This document shows positions 50,504-63,130 of a stretch of 64,000 bases of DNA, piece after piece. This DNA is from Erysipelotrichaceae bacterium (GTDB lineage: Bacteria; Bacillota_I; Bacilli_A; RFN20; CAG-826), in contig SVBF01000017.1 of NCBI GenBank assembly GCA_015058945.1, forward strand, positions 1-64,000. Reading direction: 5' to 3'. The position numbers were made by a program, and so were the translations under genes. Each line of letters opens with the position of its first letter. Position 1 is the first letter of the stretch. The notes under the pieces were generated by a model, which was not told the DNA's origin, made no database searches, and worked only from the letters and a program-made list of their open reading frames with translations.

Positions 50504-51504
50504 CGTGATTCTCCTGAAGCGAGCGCTTCGTAATGACGTTTTAATTCCTTGCCATAGACGATGAGGTTGTGGGCCTTGGCGATGGCGTAAGCGGTGTCGA
50601 TCGTGCTTTCGGCGGAACCTTGGGCGAGGGAGTTGAGGTATTTGGCCATCTTCTCCACCGAGGTGAAGAAATAGCAGGACTCATTCTCGACGAGCAACGG
50701 GTTATGTCGATCGGAATCGAACGCGACGACCTGGGTTTGTGAGGCGAAGGCCTCGACGGTTCCGACCGGGTCGGGTCGGACGGAATCGTTGGAGATGTAG
50801 GCGAGCGAGTTCATCAGCGCGCTGCGATAGACGTCGTCTTGGACGATGTCCTTGAGGTGCAAATTCGAGGTGCGGCGCAGCCTCGCAATGCGCTTATGAA
50901 GGTTGAGCGGATCGAATTTGCCGGGTGCCCCGAAGAAGTAAAATTCCAAATTTGGGCAGGCTTCTGCGATCTTTTTTATCGTAATGATGGCGTTTTTGTC
51001 ATCATACGACCCTTTGGCGACGACGACTTTTTGATCTTCGCTCACGCCGAAGTAGCGGCGGAAGATTTTGCTTTCGGACGCCACGCGGGAGAAGCGGTTG
51101 AGCCGCACGGCGGGGAGCAAGACCTCCATTTTGGCGTGGACGCCTTCCTTCTCACAAAGCGCGATCATCCTCTCGTCCGGAACCAAGACCAAGTCCGCTT
51201 CCCGGAGCAAGAGCTTCGCTTTCGGGGTGAGGTGTGGGACCTTGTCGGAGGTCAGGAAGGAAGCGTTAGGATCGTTCTCCGCGTAGAAGGCGGAGACGAC
51301 CGTCGCCACCCCTGCCTCTTTCTGCCTTTTGAGCAAGGCGAAGTCGTCCGGGGAAAGGAAGTGCGCGACGTCGACGTCCTCTTGCGGGCTGTCCACCCAG
51401 GAGACGTCGACGACCTCGCAGGCGCCCTTGATGGTTTTGCGCAAGCGCGTTCCCTCAAAGGCGTCGGCGGCGTTATGCGGTTTGTAATGGACGAAGACCT
51501 TCAT
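50500..51504 (-). CDS. GT4-like glycosyltransferase
   Basis: A 334-residue GT-B fold glycosyltransferase. The N-terminal half begins MKVFVHYKPHNAADAFEG, and the C-terminal donor domain has KVVVAKGSYDDKNAI, FYFFGAPGKFDP and a late acidic segment in NDSVRPDPVGTVEAFA. Several gut Bacillota and Mollicutes keep such an enzyme in this place for glycolipid synthesis, but no specific substrate can be claimed. It follows gyrA by 11 bases and overlaps serS, so it sits inside the origin operon. Confidence 0.72.
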   Translation of the reverse strand: MKVFVHYKPHNAADAFEGTRLRKTIKGACEVVDVSWVDSPQEDVDVAHFLSPDDFALLKRQKEAGVATVVSAFYAENDPNASFLTSDKVPHLTPKAKLLLREADLVLVPDERMIALCEKEGVHAKMEVLLPAVRLNRFSRVASESKIFRRYFGVSEDQKVVVAKGSYDDKNAIITIKKIAEACPNLEFYFFGAPGKFDPLNLHKRIARLRRTSNLHLKDIVQDDVYRSALMNSLAYISNDSVRPDPVGTVEAFASQTQVVAFDSDRHNPLLVENESCYFFTSVEKMAKYLNSLAQGSAESTIDTAYAIAKAHNLIVYGKELKRHYEALASGESR

Positions 51505-51515
51505 GGTCCCTCCGC

Positions 51516-54212
51516 TTAGTCGATGCTATCCGGGGTGAAGGGGGTGTCGTCGACGAGAGTTTCGTCCACGGTCTCTTCCTCAGGTTCGTATTCCTCTTCC
51601 GGTGCGTCGGAATGCGGGATGATGGCGATGGAGGCGACGCGGGTGCTGTCGTCCATGTTGATGATCTTGACGCCTTGGGTGTTGCGTCCGGCGATCTTGA
51701 TCTCCGCGATCGGGGTGCGGATGACGATGCCGTTTTGGGTGACCACGAGCAAGTCCTCGTCGCCGGAGACGGCCCTGACGCAGCAGAGTTTGCCGTTCTT
51801 CGGGGTGAGGTTCATCGTGGTGACGCCTTTGGCGCCGCGTTTGGTGACGCGGTAGCCGTCATAGTGGCGGATGCCATCCTCCATCTCGATGTCCGTGTCG
51901 GTAGCGTAGGAGATCTTGCCATAGCCACGGGTGGAGAGGACGAGGAGCTTGTCGCCTTCGAAGGAACCGGTGACGCCGACGATGACGGAGCCATCCTTGA
52001 GGTCCATGCCGGAGACGCCGGCGGCGGTGCGGCCCATGACGCGCACTTCTTCTTCTTTGAAGGTGCAAAGCTTGCCGTTGCTGGAAGCGAGCGAGATGTA
52101 GGAGTTGCCGTCGGTGCGCTTGACGTCGAAGAGGTCATCGCCCTCCTTTAGGCCGACGGCGATCTTGCCGTTACGGTTGATGGAGGCGAATTCCTTGAGC
52201 GAGGTGCGCTTGACGACGCCGTGGACCGAGGTGAAGAAGAGATAGTTGTCTTCGGGGTAGTCGTCGCAAGGAACGATGGCCACGACTTTCTCGTTCTTGT
52301 CGAGGTTGAGGAAGTTCTGGGCGGGCACGCCTTTGCCGACGCGACCGGAATCCGGAATCTGATAGCCGCGGAGGCGGTAGACGCGTCCGAGGGTCGTGAA
52401 GAAGAGGATGTCGGTGTGGGTCTTGGTGTGCTTGATGAGGCGGGTGATGTCGCCGGCGGTCATCTTCATGCCGGTGAGGCCACGTCCGCCGCGATGCTGC
52501 GCGGAGAAGGTGTCGTCGTCCATGCGCTTGATGTAACCGTTGCGGGTGAGGGCGATGATGATGTTCTTCTGCGGGATGAGGTCCTCGTTTTCGATGTCGG
52601 CGGCCTCGTCGGAGATCTCGGTGAGGCGGGAATCGCCGAAGCGGTCCTTGATCTCGGAGATTTCCTTGATCATGAGGTCGACGATGTTTTCCCTGGAGGA
52701 GAGGAGGCGGTTGTATTCGGCGATGTTGGCCTCGAGCTCGGCCTTTTCGGCGAGGAGCTTGTTCTGCTCCATGCCTTGGAGGCGGCGGAGGGTCATCGCG
52801 AGAATCGCGTCGCACTGCTCTTCGGAGAGACCGAAGGCCGCGTTGAGACGGGATTTGGACTCGGCGTCGTCGGCGGAGTCGCGGATGATGTGGATGACTT
52901 CGTCGATGTTGTCGTGGGCGAGGATCAAGCCTTCGACGATGTGGAGCCTATGGCTGTCTTCCTCTAAGAGGAACCTGGTCCTCCTGGTGAGGACGGAAAT
53001 CTGGAACTCGATGTAGTCCTTGATCAGGGGGACGATGCCAAGGGTCTTCGGGGCACCGTCTTCAAGGCAGAGGTTGATGATGCCGAAATTGGTCTGAAGC
53101 GCGGTGTGCTTCAAGAGGTTGTTCGCGACGACTTCGGGGATGGTGTCCTTGCGGATCTCGATGACCACGCGGATGCCTTCCTTGTTGGATTCGTCGCGGA
53201 CGTCGGTGATGCCGTCGATGACTTTTTCGCGGACGAGTTGGGCGATGTTCTCAATCATCGCGGACTTGTTCACCTGATACGGGATCTCGGTGACGATGAT
53301 GCGGGATTTGCCGTTTTCCATCTCCTCGATGTGGTATTTCGAGCGGATGGTGATGGTGCCGATGCCGGTGGTGTAGGCGTCGAGGATGCCCTGACGGCCC
53401 AAGATGATGCCGCCGGAGGGGAAGTCCGGGCCATGGAGGTAGTTCGCCATGATCTCGGCCGGGGTCAAATCGGGGTTCTTCGCGACGGCGATGACGGCGT
53501 CGATGGCTTCGGACATGTTGTGCGGGGCCATGTTGGTCGCCATACCGACGGCGATGCCCTGGGAGCCGTTGACGATGAGGTTCGGGAAACGGGAAGGCAA
53601 GACTTCCGGTTCTTGGAGGGTGCCGTCGTAGTTGGGTTGGAAGTCGACGGTGTTCTTGTCGAGGTCGCGGACCATTTCGAGCGAAAGTTTGCTCATCCTG
53701 GCCTCGGTGTAACGCATGGCCGCGGCTTCGTCGCCGTCGATGGAGCCGAAGTTGCCGTGTCCGTCGACTAAGGTGTAACGGAGGGAGAAGGGCTGGGCCA
53801 AGCGGACGAGGGTGCCGTAAAGGGCGGAGTCGCCATGGGGGTGATATTTACCCATGACGTCGCCGACGATACGGGCGCATTTCATGTGCGGCTTGGAAGG
53901 AAGCATGTTGGTTTCTTTCATGCCGTAGATGATGCGGCGCTGAACGGGTTTGAAACCGTCGCGGACGTCAGGGATGGCGCGGCTTACGATGACCGACATC
54001 GAGTAGTCGAGGAAGGCCGTGCGGACTTCGCTGGTGACGTCACGGTCGATGAGGCCGGGGATGATGCCGCTGACGGCGGCTTCATGGCCGAACATGGCGT
54101 CTTCGGATTGGGCGCCTTCGTGCGAGAAGGAAGGAGCGTTGGATTCTTCCTGGGCGACTTCGTCTTCTTTGGCTTCCTCGCCCTCGAGGATTTTCTTTTC
54201 TTCGTTGTCCAT
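51516..54212 (-). CDS. gyrA: DNA gyrase subunit A
   Basis: An 898-residue GyrA with the catalytic Tyr at about residue 168 ([12 protein letters not shown]), the GyrA box ([10 protein letters not shown]) and six C-terminal beta-pinwheel blades. An acidic 50-residue extension precedes the usual start [15 protein letters not shown]. In the quinolone-resistance region [14 protein letters not shown], Ser129 keeps the position of E. coli Ser83, but position 133, equivalent to Asp87, is Gly. That is a resistance-type residue in E. coli. Downstream of gyrB by 15 bases. Confidence 0.97.
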   Translation of the reverse strand: MDNEEKKILEGEEAKEDEVAQEESNAPSFSHEGAQSEDAMFGHEAAVSGIIPGLIDRDVTSEVRTAFLDYSMSVIVSRAIPDVRDGFKPVQRRIIYGMKETNMLPSKPHMKCARIVGDVMGKYHPHGDSALYGTLVRLAQPFSLRYTLVDGHGNFGSIDGDEAAAMRYTEARMSKLSLEMVRDLDKNTVDFQPNYDGTLQEPEVLPSRFPNLIVNGSQGIAVGMATNMAPHNMSEAIDAVIAVAKNPDLTPAEIMANYLHGPDFPSGGIILGRQGILDAYTTGIGTITIRSKYHIEEMENGKSRIIVTEIPYQVNKSAMIENIAQLVREKVIDGITDVRDESNKEGIRVVIEIRKDTIPEVVANNLLKHTALQTNFGIINLCLEDGAPKTLGIVPLIKDYIEFQISVLTRRTRFLLEEDSHRLHIVEGLILAHDNIDEVIHIIRDSADDAESKSRLNAAFGLSEEQCDAILAMTLRRLQGMEQNKLLAEKAELEANIAEYNRLLSSRENIVDLMIKEISEIKDRFGDSRLTEISDEAADIENEDLIPQKNIIIALTRNGYIKRMDDDTFSAQHRGGRGLTGMKMTAGDITRLIKHTKTHTDILFFTTLGRVYRLRGYQIPDSGRVGKGVPAQNFLNLDKNEKVVAIVPCDDYPEDNYLFFTSVHGVVKRTSLKEFASINRNGKIAVGLKEGDDLFDVKRTDGNSYISLASSNGKLCTFKEEEVRVMGRTAAGVSGMDLKDGSVIVGVTGSFEGDKLLVLSTRGYGKISYATDTDIEMEDGIRHYDGYRVTKRGAKGVTTMNLTPKNGKLCCVRAVSGDEDLLVVTQNGIVIRTPIAEIKIAGRNTQGVKIINMDDSTRVASIAIIPHSDAPEEEYEPEEETVDETLVDDTPFTPDSID

Positions 54213-54227
54213 TGTCTTTCCTCCTTA

Positions 54228-57342
<3,115 letters not shown>

Positions 57343-57346
<4 letters not shown>

Positions 57347-57555
57347 GCCCCTATCGCGTACGCCTTGCCCAGCGTTTCGACGACGTCGCCGGGATAGAGC
57401 TTGCGGCCGCGGCGCTGGTCCTGCTCCCCGTTGACCCGGACCTCATGCTCCGCGAGGAAGGCTTTCGCCGCCCCGCCGTTATCGATGAGGTTCACGAGCT
57501 TGAGGAGTTGCCCCAAGGTGATGTAGGGAGTGGTGATTTTGACGCTTTGTGCCAT
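57343..57555 (-). CDS. yaaA: S4-domain RNA-binding protein YaaA
   Basis: A 70-residue S4-like protein (YaaA/YbcJ type) with PYITLGQLLKLVNLIDNGGAAKAFLAEHEVRVNGEQDQRRGRKLYPGDVV, the S4 fold pattern. It lies between dnaN and recF as in other Bacillota; it is thought to bind RNA but its role is unclear. A palindrome and an inverted repeat lie upstream in the dnaN-yaaA spacer. Confidence 0.88.
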
Positions 57556-57590
57556 AACTCTAAAAAGGCGGTTTTTTCCCGCAGGAAAAG

Positions 57591-57609
57591 TTTACTACAT
57601 AGTAGTAAA
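57591..57609. promoter_or_regulatory. Palindrome upstream of yaaA-recF
   Basis: TTTACTAC-ATA-GTAGTAAA with perfect 8-bp arms, 36 bases before the yaaA start on the minus strand. It overlaps the likely promoter for the yaaA-recF-gyrBA operon, so a repressor or a stalled-fork element is possible. Confidence 0.45.
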
Positions 57610-57638
57610 AAAGGGTAGCCTTTTCGCTGCCCTTTTTT
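57606..57638. terminator. Terminator of dnaN
   Basis: GGGTAGC (57613-57619) and GCTGCCC (57626-57632), 6-nt loop, one G-U pair on the plus strand and one mismatch on the minus strand. A-run before and T-run after, so it may work in both directions. Confidence 0.6.
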
Positions 57639-57735
57639 CATTGTTTTTTCGCGTTGTTTTGCCGGGGACGCCTCGGGGTACGCCCGACCCTTTTTCGCGC
57701 TTCAGCGAGCCGAAAAACGAGGGTAAAGCGATACC

Positions 57736-58860
57736 TTAGTAAGTCCTCATCGGGGTGATGAGTTGGATGACGGAGTCGTCCTTGGGGTCGAGGACCACGA
57801 AGGGTTTCATCTCGGCCTGGAAGCAGATGCGCACGTCCTCGGACTTGAGCGCCTTGATGGCGTCGACGACGAAGACGGAGTTGAAGGAGACCTCAAGGCG
57901 TTCGCCGGTGAATTGGAACGTCTGGATGGATTCTAGGGCGGAGCCGGTCTGTTCCGAACGGGCGGAGACCTGGACCTCCTCCTCGTTCATCGAGAGTTTG
58001 ACGACATAGTCGCGCTCAGCGGAAAGCAAGGAGGCGCGGGACATCGCGGCGAGGAGCTCTTGGGCGTTGACCTCGAGGTAATAGTTGAACGTCTGCGGGA
58101 TGATGGCTTTGGTGACGGGGTATTCGCCCGAGATGAGCCTGGAGCAGACGATGGTGTTCTCGAAAAGGAAGAGAATGCTCGCGTCGGAGACGGCGATGGT
58201 AACGCGTTCGGCGCCCTCAAAGAGGTGCGTGACGTCGGAGAGGGTGCGGGCCGGCACGTTGCAACGGAAGCGGACGTCGCTATCGACGGGGATCGATTTG
58301 CGGGCGAGGCGCGCGGAGTCGGTCGCGGTGGCGACGAGGACCCCATCTCCCGCTTCGAGGTTCAAGGCGGTGAGGACGGGGCGTTGCTCCTTGGTCGAGG
58401 CCGCGAAGGCGCTTTGATCCACGAGCTCGGCGAATTCCGCGCAGGGTAAGGTGAGGATGACGCCGGAAGGCTCCAAATCGATGTCGGTGAAGGCTTCGGC
58501 GCGGACGCAGTTCAGCTTGAAGGAGGAAGAACGGCCGTCGTCGATCTTGGCGATGGAATCGTCGATGACCTCCAACGAGAGTTCGGTGCCGCCCATGCGG
58601 CGGACGACCTCGGTGAGGAGTTTGGCGTTGATCAAAGCCGCGCCGAGTCCGGCGGAGCGGATGATCTCTTTATCGCCGATGCGATAGGGAACGAGGCACT
58701 GGATGGTGATTTCTTTGTTGGTCCCGGTGACTTCCAAACCTTTCTCGTTAAGATCGAGCTTCAGGTTGGCGAGTAAGGGGTCCGCCGATTTGGAGGCGAT
58801 GGCCTTGGAAGCGGTGTTAAGCGCTTTGAGGAACTGTTCTTTGTCAATGCTTAGGCGCAT
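57736..58860 (-). CDS. dnaN: DNA polymerase III beta subunit (sliding clamp)
   Basis: A 374-residue clamp with three structural repeats and the typical endings (C-terminal FVVLDPKDDSVIQLITPMRTY, near the peptide-binding groove). The start MRLSIDKEQFLKALNTASKAI matches the family. It is downstream of dnaA with a 150-base origin spacer. Confidence 0.96.
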   Translation of the reverse strand: MRLSIDKEQFLKALNTASKAIASKSADPLLANLKLDLNEKGLEVTGTNKEITIQCLVPYRIGDKEIIRSAGLGAALINAKLLTEVVRRMGGTELSLEVIDDSIAKIDDGRSSSFKLNCVRAEAFTDIDLEPSGVILTLPCAEFAELVDQSAFAASTKEQRPVLTALNLEAGDGVLVATATDSARLARKSIPVDSDVRFRCNVPARTLSDVTHLFEGAERVTIAVSDASILFLFENTIVCSRLISGEYPVTKAIIPQTFNYYLEVNAQELLAAMSRASLLSAERDYVVKLSMNEEEVQVSARSEQTGSALESIQTFQFTGERLEVSFNSVFVVDAIKALKSEDVRICFQAEMKPFVVLDPKDDSVIQLITPMRTY

Positions 58861-59010
58861 GTTTTACTTCTCCTACATTTATTTGTTCGTTGATTGATTA
58901 GTAATAGTAATAAGGGGTGTGCGTAATGTGCGTAACTCTGCCTTCACGCGCTCCTGTTATTCTATCACGCACGCGAGGCCCTGACGATTACTTTATTTAT
59001 AATAAAGAGG
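58861..59010. other. dnaA-dnaN spacer: origin unwinding region candidate
   Basis: Two tandem 9-mers TGTGCGTAA (58918-58926 and 58927-58935) resemble the DnaA box TTATNCACA in reverse with one mismatch. Next comes GGGG and then a triplet run TAG-TAA-TAG-TAA-TAA (58899-58913), then an AT-rich stretch (58870-58897). Boxes, GC cluster, DnaA-trios and AT-rich DNA in this order match the basal unwinding system described for Bacillus subtilis. Confidence 0.65.
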
Positions 59011-60369
59011 TTATTTCGTCAGTTTGGTTTTGAGCTCGTCCACCGCCTTTCTCATGTCGGGGTCGATTCGTAACGATTTCTCCACTTTTTCCACACCCTT
59101 CATCGCCGTGGCGTGATCGCGTCCGCCGAAGTATTGGCCGATTTTGGTGAAGGGCAATTGGAGCATCGTCTTCACGAGGTACATGGCGATGTGGCGGGCG
59201 AGGGCGATCTGCGAGGTGCGGATCTTGCCGGTGAGCTGCGACGGGGTCAGGTTGTAATAATCCGCGACCACGGAGACGATGCGCGATTCGCTTAGGCGCG
59301 CTTTCTCGTCCGTCGTGGAGACGAGGCCTTGTATCGCCTCGACCGTGACGTCCATCGTGATGTGCTTGGTCGGCTTGAAGTTGACCGTATAGAAGAGTAA
59401 GCGGTTCAACGCCCCCTCTAGTTCGCGCACGTTATTGGAGAAACGCGCGGCGAGGAAGGCGATGACGTCTTCGTCGAAATCGTTGACGTCCAACCCTCCG
59501 GCGGTGATTTTGCTACGCAATATCTCCGCGCTGGTCGCGAGGTCCGGGCGCTTGATGGATAAGACCAAACCCGCTTGGAACCTCGATTTCAGACGGTCGT
59601 CGAGGCCATCGAGGAAACCGGGGTGCTGGTCGCTGGTGATGACGATCTGCTTGCCGGACTTCTCCATGTCCGAGAACACGACGAAGAACATCTCCATCGT
59701 CTTCTTTTTGCCCACGAGGAACTGGATGTCGTCGATGAGGAGGCAATCCACCTCGGTCTTGAAGTACTGGGCCAAGGATTGCTCCTCTTTGTAGCCCTGG
59801 GCGAATTTGACGTACTCGTCGACAAAGTCGGCGGCCGCGACATAGAGGACTTTCTTGTTCGGCATCTCCTCGCGGATGGCGTTGCCGATGGCTTGCATTA
59901 AGTGCGTTTTGCCTAAGCCCGAATCGCTATAAAGGAGCAACGGGTTGAACAATTTCCCAGGATTCTTGGAAATCATCAACGCGCCTTGATACGCTTCGCG
60001 GTTGGAATCGCCGACGACGAAGTTCTCAAAGGTGAATTTGCCGTCGAGGTGGCTGTTCACGAAGAAGGAAGGCTTTTCTTTGCGCTCTTCCTGGATCTTT
60101 TTGATTTCGCCCTTTTCGACGAATTTGGTTTGGAAATTGGTGCCGGTGACTTCTTCGATGCAGCGATCGACCAAATCCTGATATTTGGAATTGATGATGA
60201 CGGCCGCTAAAGCGGAGTTGGCCACGACGATCATCGTGGAGCCGTCGAGCGAATCGACGTAGGTCTTGTCGAAGAAGGAGTCGTAAACCCTTTGGTCACC
60301 GAGACGATCGTGGATCTTCAGCAACACGCGGTCCCATAACTGGGCGATTTCTGACACGGTGGAACTCAT
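59011..60369 (-). CDS. dnaA: Chromosomal replication initiator DnaA
   Basis: A 452-residue DnaA. The AAA+ Walker A is SDSGLGKTHLM, Walker B is CLLIDDIQFL, and the DNA-binding domain has the recognition helix GGRDHATAMKG. An AGGAG site precedes the ATG at 60369 by nine bases; a TTG codon eight codons upstream also opens the frame but lies over a TATAAT box, so I reject it. Gene order and strand agree with bidirectional replication from the adjacent spacer. Confidence 0.97.
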   Translation of the reverse strand: MSSTVSEIAQLWDRVLLKIHDRLGDQRVYDSFFDKTYVDSLDGSTMIVVANSALAAVIINSKYQDLVDRCIEEVTGTNFQTKFVEKGEIKKIQEERKEKPSFFVNSHLDGKFTFENFVVGDSNREAYQGALMISKNPGKLFNPLLLYSDSGLGKTHLMQAIGNAIREEMPNKKVLYVAAADFVDEYVKFAQGYKEEQSLAQYFKTEVDCLLIDDIQFLVGKKKTMEMFFVVFSDMEKSGKQIVITSDQHPGFLDGLDDRLKSRFQAGLVLSIKRPDLATSAEILRSKITAGGLDVNDFDEDVIAFLAARFSNNVRELEGALNRLLFYTVNFKPTKHITMDVTVEAIQGLVSTTDEKARLSESRIVSVVADYYNLTPSQLTGKIRTSQIALARHIAMYLVKTMLQLPFTKIGQYFGGRDHATAMKGVEKVEKSLRIDPDMRKAVDELKTKLTK

Positions 60370-60393
60370 TCTCACTATCTCCTGCGGGTTCAA

Positions 60394-60399
60394 ATTATA
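60394..60399 (-). promoter_or_regulatory. -10 box of dnaA promoter
   Basis: TATAAT on the minus strand, 24 bases before the chosen dnaA start codon. A convincing -35 box is not seen at the expected distance. Confidence 0.5.
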
Positions 60400-60763
60400 G
60401 GAGGGCGCGCGTTAAATTCCACGGGCAATTTCGGCCAAAATTAAACTTTGCACATTTCCTTGGTCAAATACCCTCGAAATCAGTGGGTTTTCCCCACTTA
60501 TTCACTTTTGCACAGTGTGCGCAACTTGTGGAAAACTACCCTGTGGATTACTCGGTGTGAATAACTGACCGCCGATACGGCTTGCTCACTGTCGCTTTTT
60601 GGCGAAAAACATCGAAGCGATGCCCTCTTCTTTCGTTTCGTCACGAAAATGTGAATAGGTCCGCACCGCGAGGAGAAAACAGACCTGATGCCCTTACCCA
60701 CGCCCACCGACATATTCGAAAGAAATGTGCGTAACCCACTTCCTGCGCGGGCACATGATTTTG
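60400..60763. other. oriC upstream DnaA-box cluster
   Basis: The spacer between dnaA and rpmH holds several DnaA-like 9-mers: TTATTCACT (60498), TTTTGCACA (60506), TGTGCGCAA (60516), TGTGGAAAA (60527), TGTGGATTA (60542), TGTGAATAA (60556, perfect reverse consensus), TGTGAATAG (60650) and TGTGCGTAA (60726). Six lie between 60498 and 60564. No gene is seen. Together with the downstream spacer this is a bipartite origin candidate. Confidence 0.8.
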
Positions 60764-60792
60764 TTGCCCTCCCCCGAGCAAGCCCCTATAAT
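60764..60792 (+). promoter_or_regulatory. rpmH promoter
   Basis: TTGCCC (60764-60769), 17 bases, TATAAT (60787-60792). The start codon is 33 bases further on behind AAAGGAG. Confidence 0.6.
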
Positions 60793-60825
60793 ACCCCTTG
60801 CTTAAAAGCAAAGGAGAACCTCGTC

Positions 60826-60963
60826 ATGGGAAAGAAAACCTACCAACCTTCGAAGAAAAAACATTCGAACACCTGCGGATTCCGCGCCAGGATGTCGTCC
60901 GCGAGCGGCCGTAAAGTCCTCGCCAGCCGCCGCGCCAAAGGCCGCGTCAAACTCGCCGACTAA
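60826..60963 (+). CDS. rpmH: 50S ribosomal protein L34
   Basis: A 45-residue L34 with the family run [19 protein letters not shown] followed by [22 protein letters not shown]. In most bacteria the middle is basic (RKRKKTHGFRARM); here HSNTC replaces several basic residues, with a Cys. The ATG follows AAAGGAG by seven bases; the longer in-frame frame starts far upstream in the origin spacer and is rejected. First gene of the rpmH-rnpA-yidC-jag operon. Confidence 0.95.
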   Translation: MGKKTYQPSKKKHSNTCGFRARMSSASGRKVLASRRAKGRVKLAD

Positions 60964-60977
60964 GATCGCCTCAAGCC

Positions 60978-61313
60978 ATGAAGAAGATCAACACGGTCAA
61001 AGCGCATCGCGAATTCGATCGGATCATCCGTCATGGCCACGCGATTAAGTCCCCCCACTTCGCCGTCTATCACGTTCCTTCTTCCCTCGAACATGCCCGT
61101 ATTGGGATCTCCGTCGGGAAGAAGAACGGCATCGCGGTGAAAAGGGTACGCATCAAGAGACAGGTCCGGGCGATGATCGCCAAGGCGGACCTACTCCCCC
61201 TTAAGGTGGACGCGATCGTCGTCGTCCGCCCTAGTTACGACCCCGACCAATATCCGGGTCTTGAGGAAGAGTTACTCCTCTCCCTCACACGAATGAAGGA
61301 AACGATCCATTGA
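60978..61313 (+). CDS. rnpA: Ribonuclease P protein component
   Basis: A 111-residue RNase P protein with the basic signature RIGISVGKKNGIAVKRVRIKRQVRAM, the helix that binds the RNA subunit. It starts 15 bases after rpmH ends and overlaps yidC by three bases. The RNase P RNA gene itself is not in the window. Confidence 0.95.
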   Translation: MKKINTVKAHREFDRIIRHGHAIKSPHFAVYHVPSSLEHARIGISVGKKNGIAVKRVRIKRQVRAMIAKADLLPLKVDAIVVVRPSYDPDQYPGLEEELLLSLTRMKETIH

Positions 61314-63130
61314 AACAGCTCAAGCATAAAAAACTGCTCGCCTTCGGCGGCTTAGGCCTCGGCGTTGTTTTGCTCACTTCCTGCACCGCGAATTTCTGCT
61401 CCGTCGTCGACCAAGCGGCGATGGCTTATCCCTACGATCAAGGCGTCACCGTCTACCTCTCCAAGGCCGAATATGAGATCTTGAAGACCAACGGCGACGA
61501 GATCACCCAAGCGTTGATCGCCATGGAAGAGGAAATGAGCCTTCAGGCGCAAGCCCTCGGTTTGGGTTTGCCGAACATCGCCGGTCCCGCATACCTCGCC
61601 AAAGACGGCACCGTCTTAAACGACAACGTTTACAAATACGTTCCTTACGTCGGAAGCGGCGACACCATCACGTTCACCTCGAACAAGGTCAACGGCTTCC
61701 TTAAGGACTTCCTCTTAAATGCCGCCAAGGCGGGTCAATCCCTCCCCGGCATTTATTACTTCACCCTTCTCGACGATTATGTCCTGAAGGCGGCGACCAC
61801 CGAGTTCCTTTTGGCCAACCCGGACTACCATTACGCCAACGCGTCCGAATTCGACACCCGCATCGCGGAAAATGAGCAGATGAGCGCCAAGCTCGCCTCG
61901 GTCATCGCCGGCAGCGGCATCACCGACCTCTCCGCCGAGTTCGTCGCGGTCAACCCCTACGTCGAAGCCGACCCCAAGGAGAAGCCGACCGAGATCCCGG
62001 TCAACAAATCGATCCTCCGACAGAACGGTTCCGTCAAGTTCAGCGGCTATAAGATCAATGAGAAAAACGAGGTCGAGCGTCCGTTCTTCGGCCACATCCT
62101 CGCTTGGAACGACCTGATCCGCGATACCGCCCATGCCATCGGCGACGACCTCCCCTACTTCGACATTTACGATGTCCCCGGCAAAGACATGGTCACCTAT
62201 TACCAGAACCAGATCAGCGCCAGGGTCAACGCCGTCCGTTCCTGCATCGCGACCAAGGATGGCTACTTCGGCCACTACGGCACCTTCGCCGATTGGCGCG
62301 TCTCCATCGAGCAGAAGAACTGGGGCTATGCCTGGGGCAAAGGCTTCCTCGAGGGCTTGCTCGTCTACCCCGTCACCTGGATGCTCGACACCATGGCCTA
62401 CTCCTTCGACCCCGGCCTCACCGGCAGGGGCCAGATTTGGGCCTTGGTCATCGTCACGTTAATCGTCCGTGGCTTGTTGCTTGCCGCGAGCTGGCGCACC
62501 ACCCTCGATAACCAGAAGATGCAGGCGCTTCAGCCAGAACTCGCGAAACTGCAGCAGAAGTATCCCAACGCCAACTCCAACCCCGCGGAGAAGCAGCGCA
62601 TGAGCCAAGAGCAGATGATGCTCTATAAGCGGCATGGCATCAAACCATTCCGCCAGATCATCGTCATGATCGTCCAGTTCCCGGTCTTCATCTCCGTCTG
62701 GGCCGGTTTGCAAGGTTCCGCCGCCCTTTCCACCGGCGAAATCCTCAACATGAGGCTCTCGGATAACCTCAACAGCATCCTCTTCAACACCACCGGAACC
62801 TGGTATTACAACACCACCGGTTGGTGGACCGCTTTGGTCCTCTTCATCCTCATGGCCACCACCCAGATCATGGCCATGCTCTTGCCGCGCATCATCGCCA
62901 AAGCGAACAGCAAAGGCGTCTCCAAGATGAATAAGAGCGCCACCGCGGCCAAACAAAACAACACCATGAAATGGGTCTCTTACGGCCTCATCATCTTCAC
63001 CATCATCATGGGCTTCTTCCTCCCGTCAGCCATGGGCGTCTACTGGTTGATCGGTGGTTTGATCTCCATGGTCCAGACCTTCGTCACCCAGATGATCATG
63101 GCCAAAAAGAAAGGAAGGAAAAATCCATGA
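61310..63130 (+). CDS. yidC: YidC-type membrane insertase with large N-terminal domain
   Basis: A 606-residue insertase. A lipobox (LLTSC, Cys25) follows a hydrophobic start. About 330 residues of extracellular domain come next (about 27-350), then the conserved five-helix core (about 355-600; QKMQALQPELAKLQQKYPNA and QFPVFISVWAGL are typical) and a basic tail KKKGRKNP. Gram-positive YidC is normally about 260-290 residues, so this is nearer the size of the E. coli form but with a lipid anchor. The start codon is TTG, overlapping the rnpA stop as TTGA. Confidence 0.92.
   Translation: MKQLKHKKLLAFGGLGLGVVLLTSCTANFCSVVDQAAMAYPYDQGVTVYLSKAEYEILKTNGDEITQALIAMEEEMSLQAQALGLGLPNIAGPAYLAKDGTVLNDNVYKYVPYVGSGDTITFTSNKVNGFLKDFLLNAAKAGQSLPGIYYFTLLDDYVLKAATTEFLLANPDYHYANASEFDTRIAENEQMSAKLASVIAGSGITDLSAEFVAVNPYVEADPKEKPTEIPVNKSILRQNGSVKFSGYKINEKNEVERPFFGHILAWNDLIRDTAHAIGDDLPYFDIYDVPGKDMVTYYQNQISARVNAVRSCIATKDGYFGHYGTFADWRVSIEQKNWGYAWGKGFLEGLLVYPVTWMLDTMAYSFDPGLTGRGQIWALVIVTLIVRGLLLAASWRTTLDNQKMQALQPELAKLQQKYPNANSNPAEKQRMSQEQMMLYKRHGIKPFRQIIVMIVQFPVFISVWAGLQGSAALSTGEILNMRLSDNLNSILFNTTGTWYYNTTGWWTALVLFILMATTQIMAMLLPRIIAKANSKGVSKMNKSATAAKQNNTMKWVSYGLIIFTIIMGFFLPSAMGVYWLIGGLISMVQTFVTQMIMAKKKGRKNP

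Noticed and set aside
52171-52815. 214-codon minus frame inside gyrA in another reading frame
   Set aside because: An overprinting of gyrA with Arg/His/Pro-rich nonsense; gyrA is complete there.
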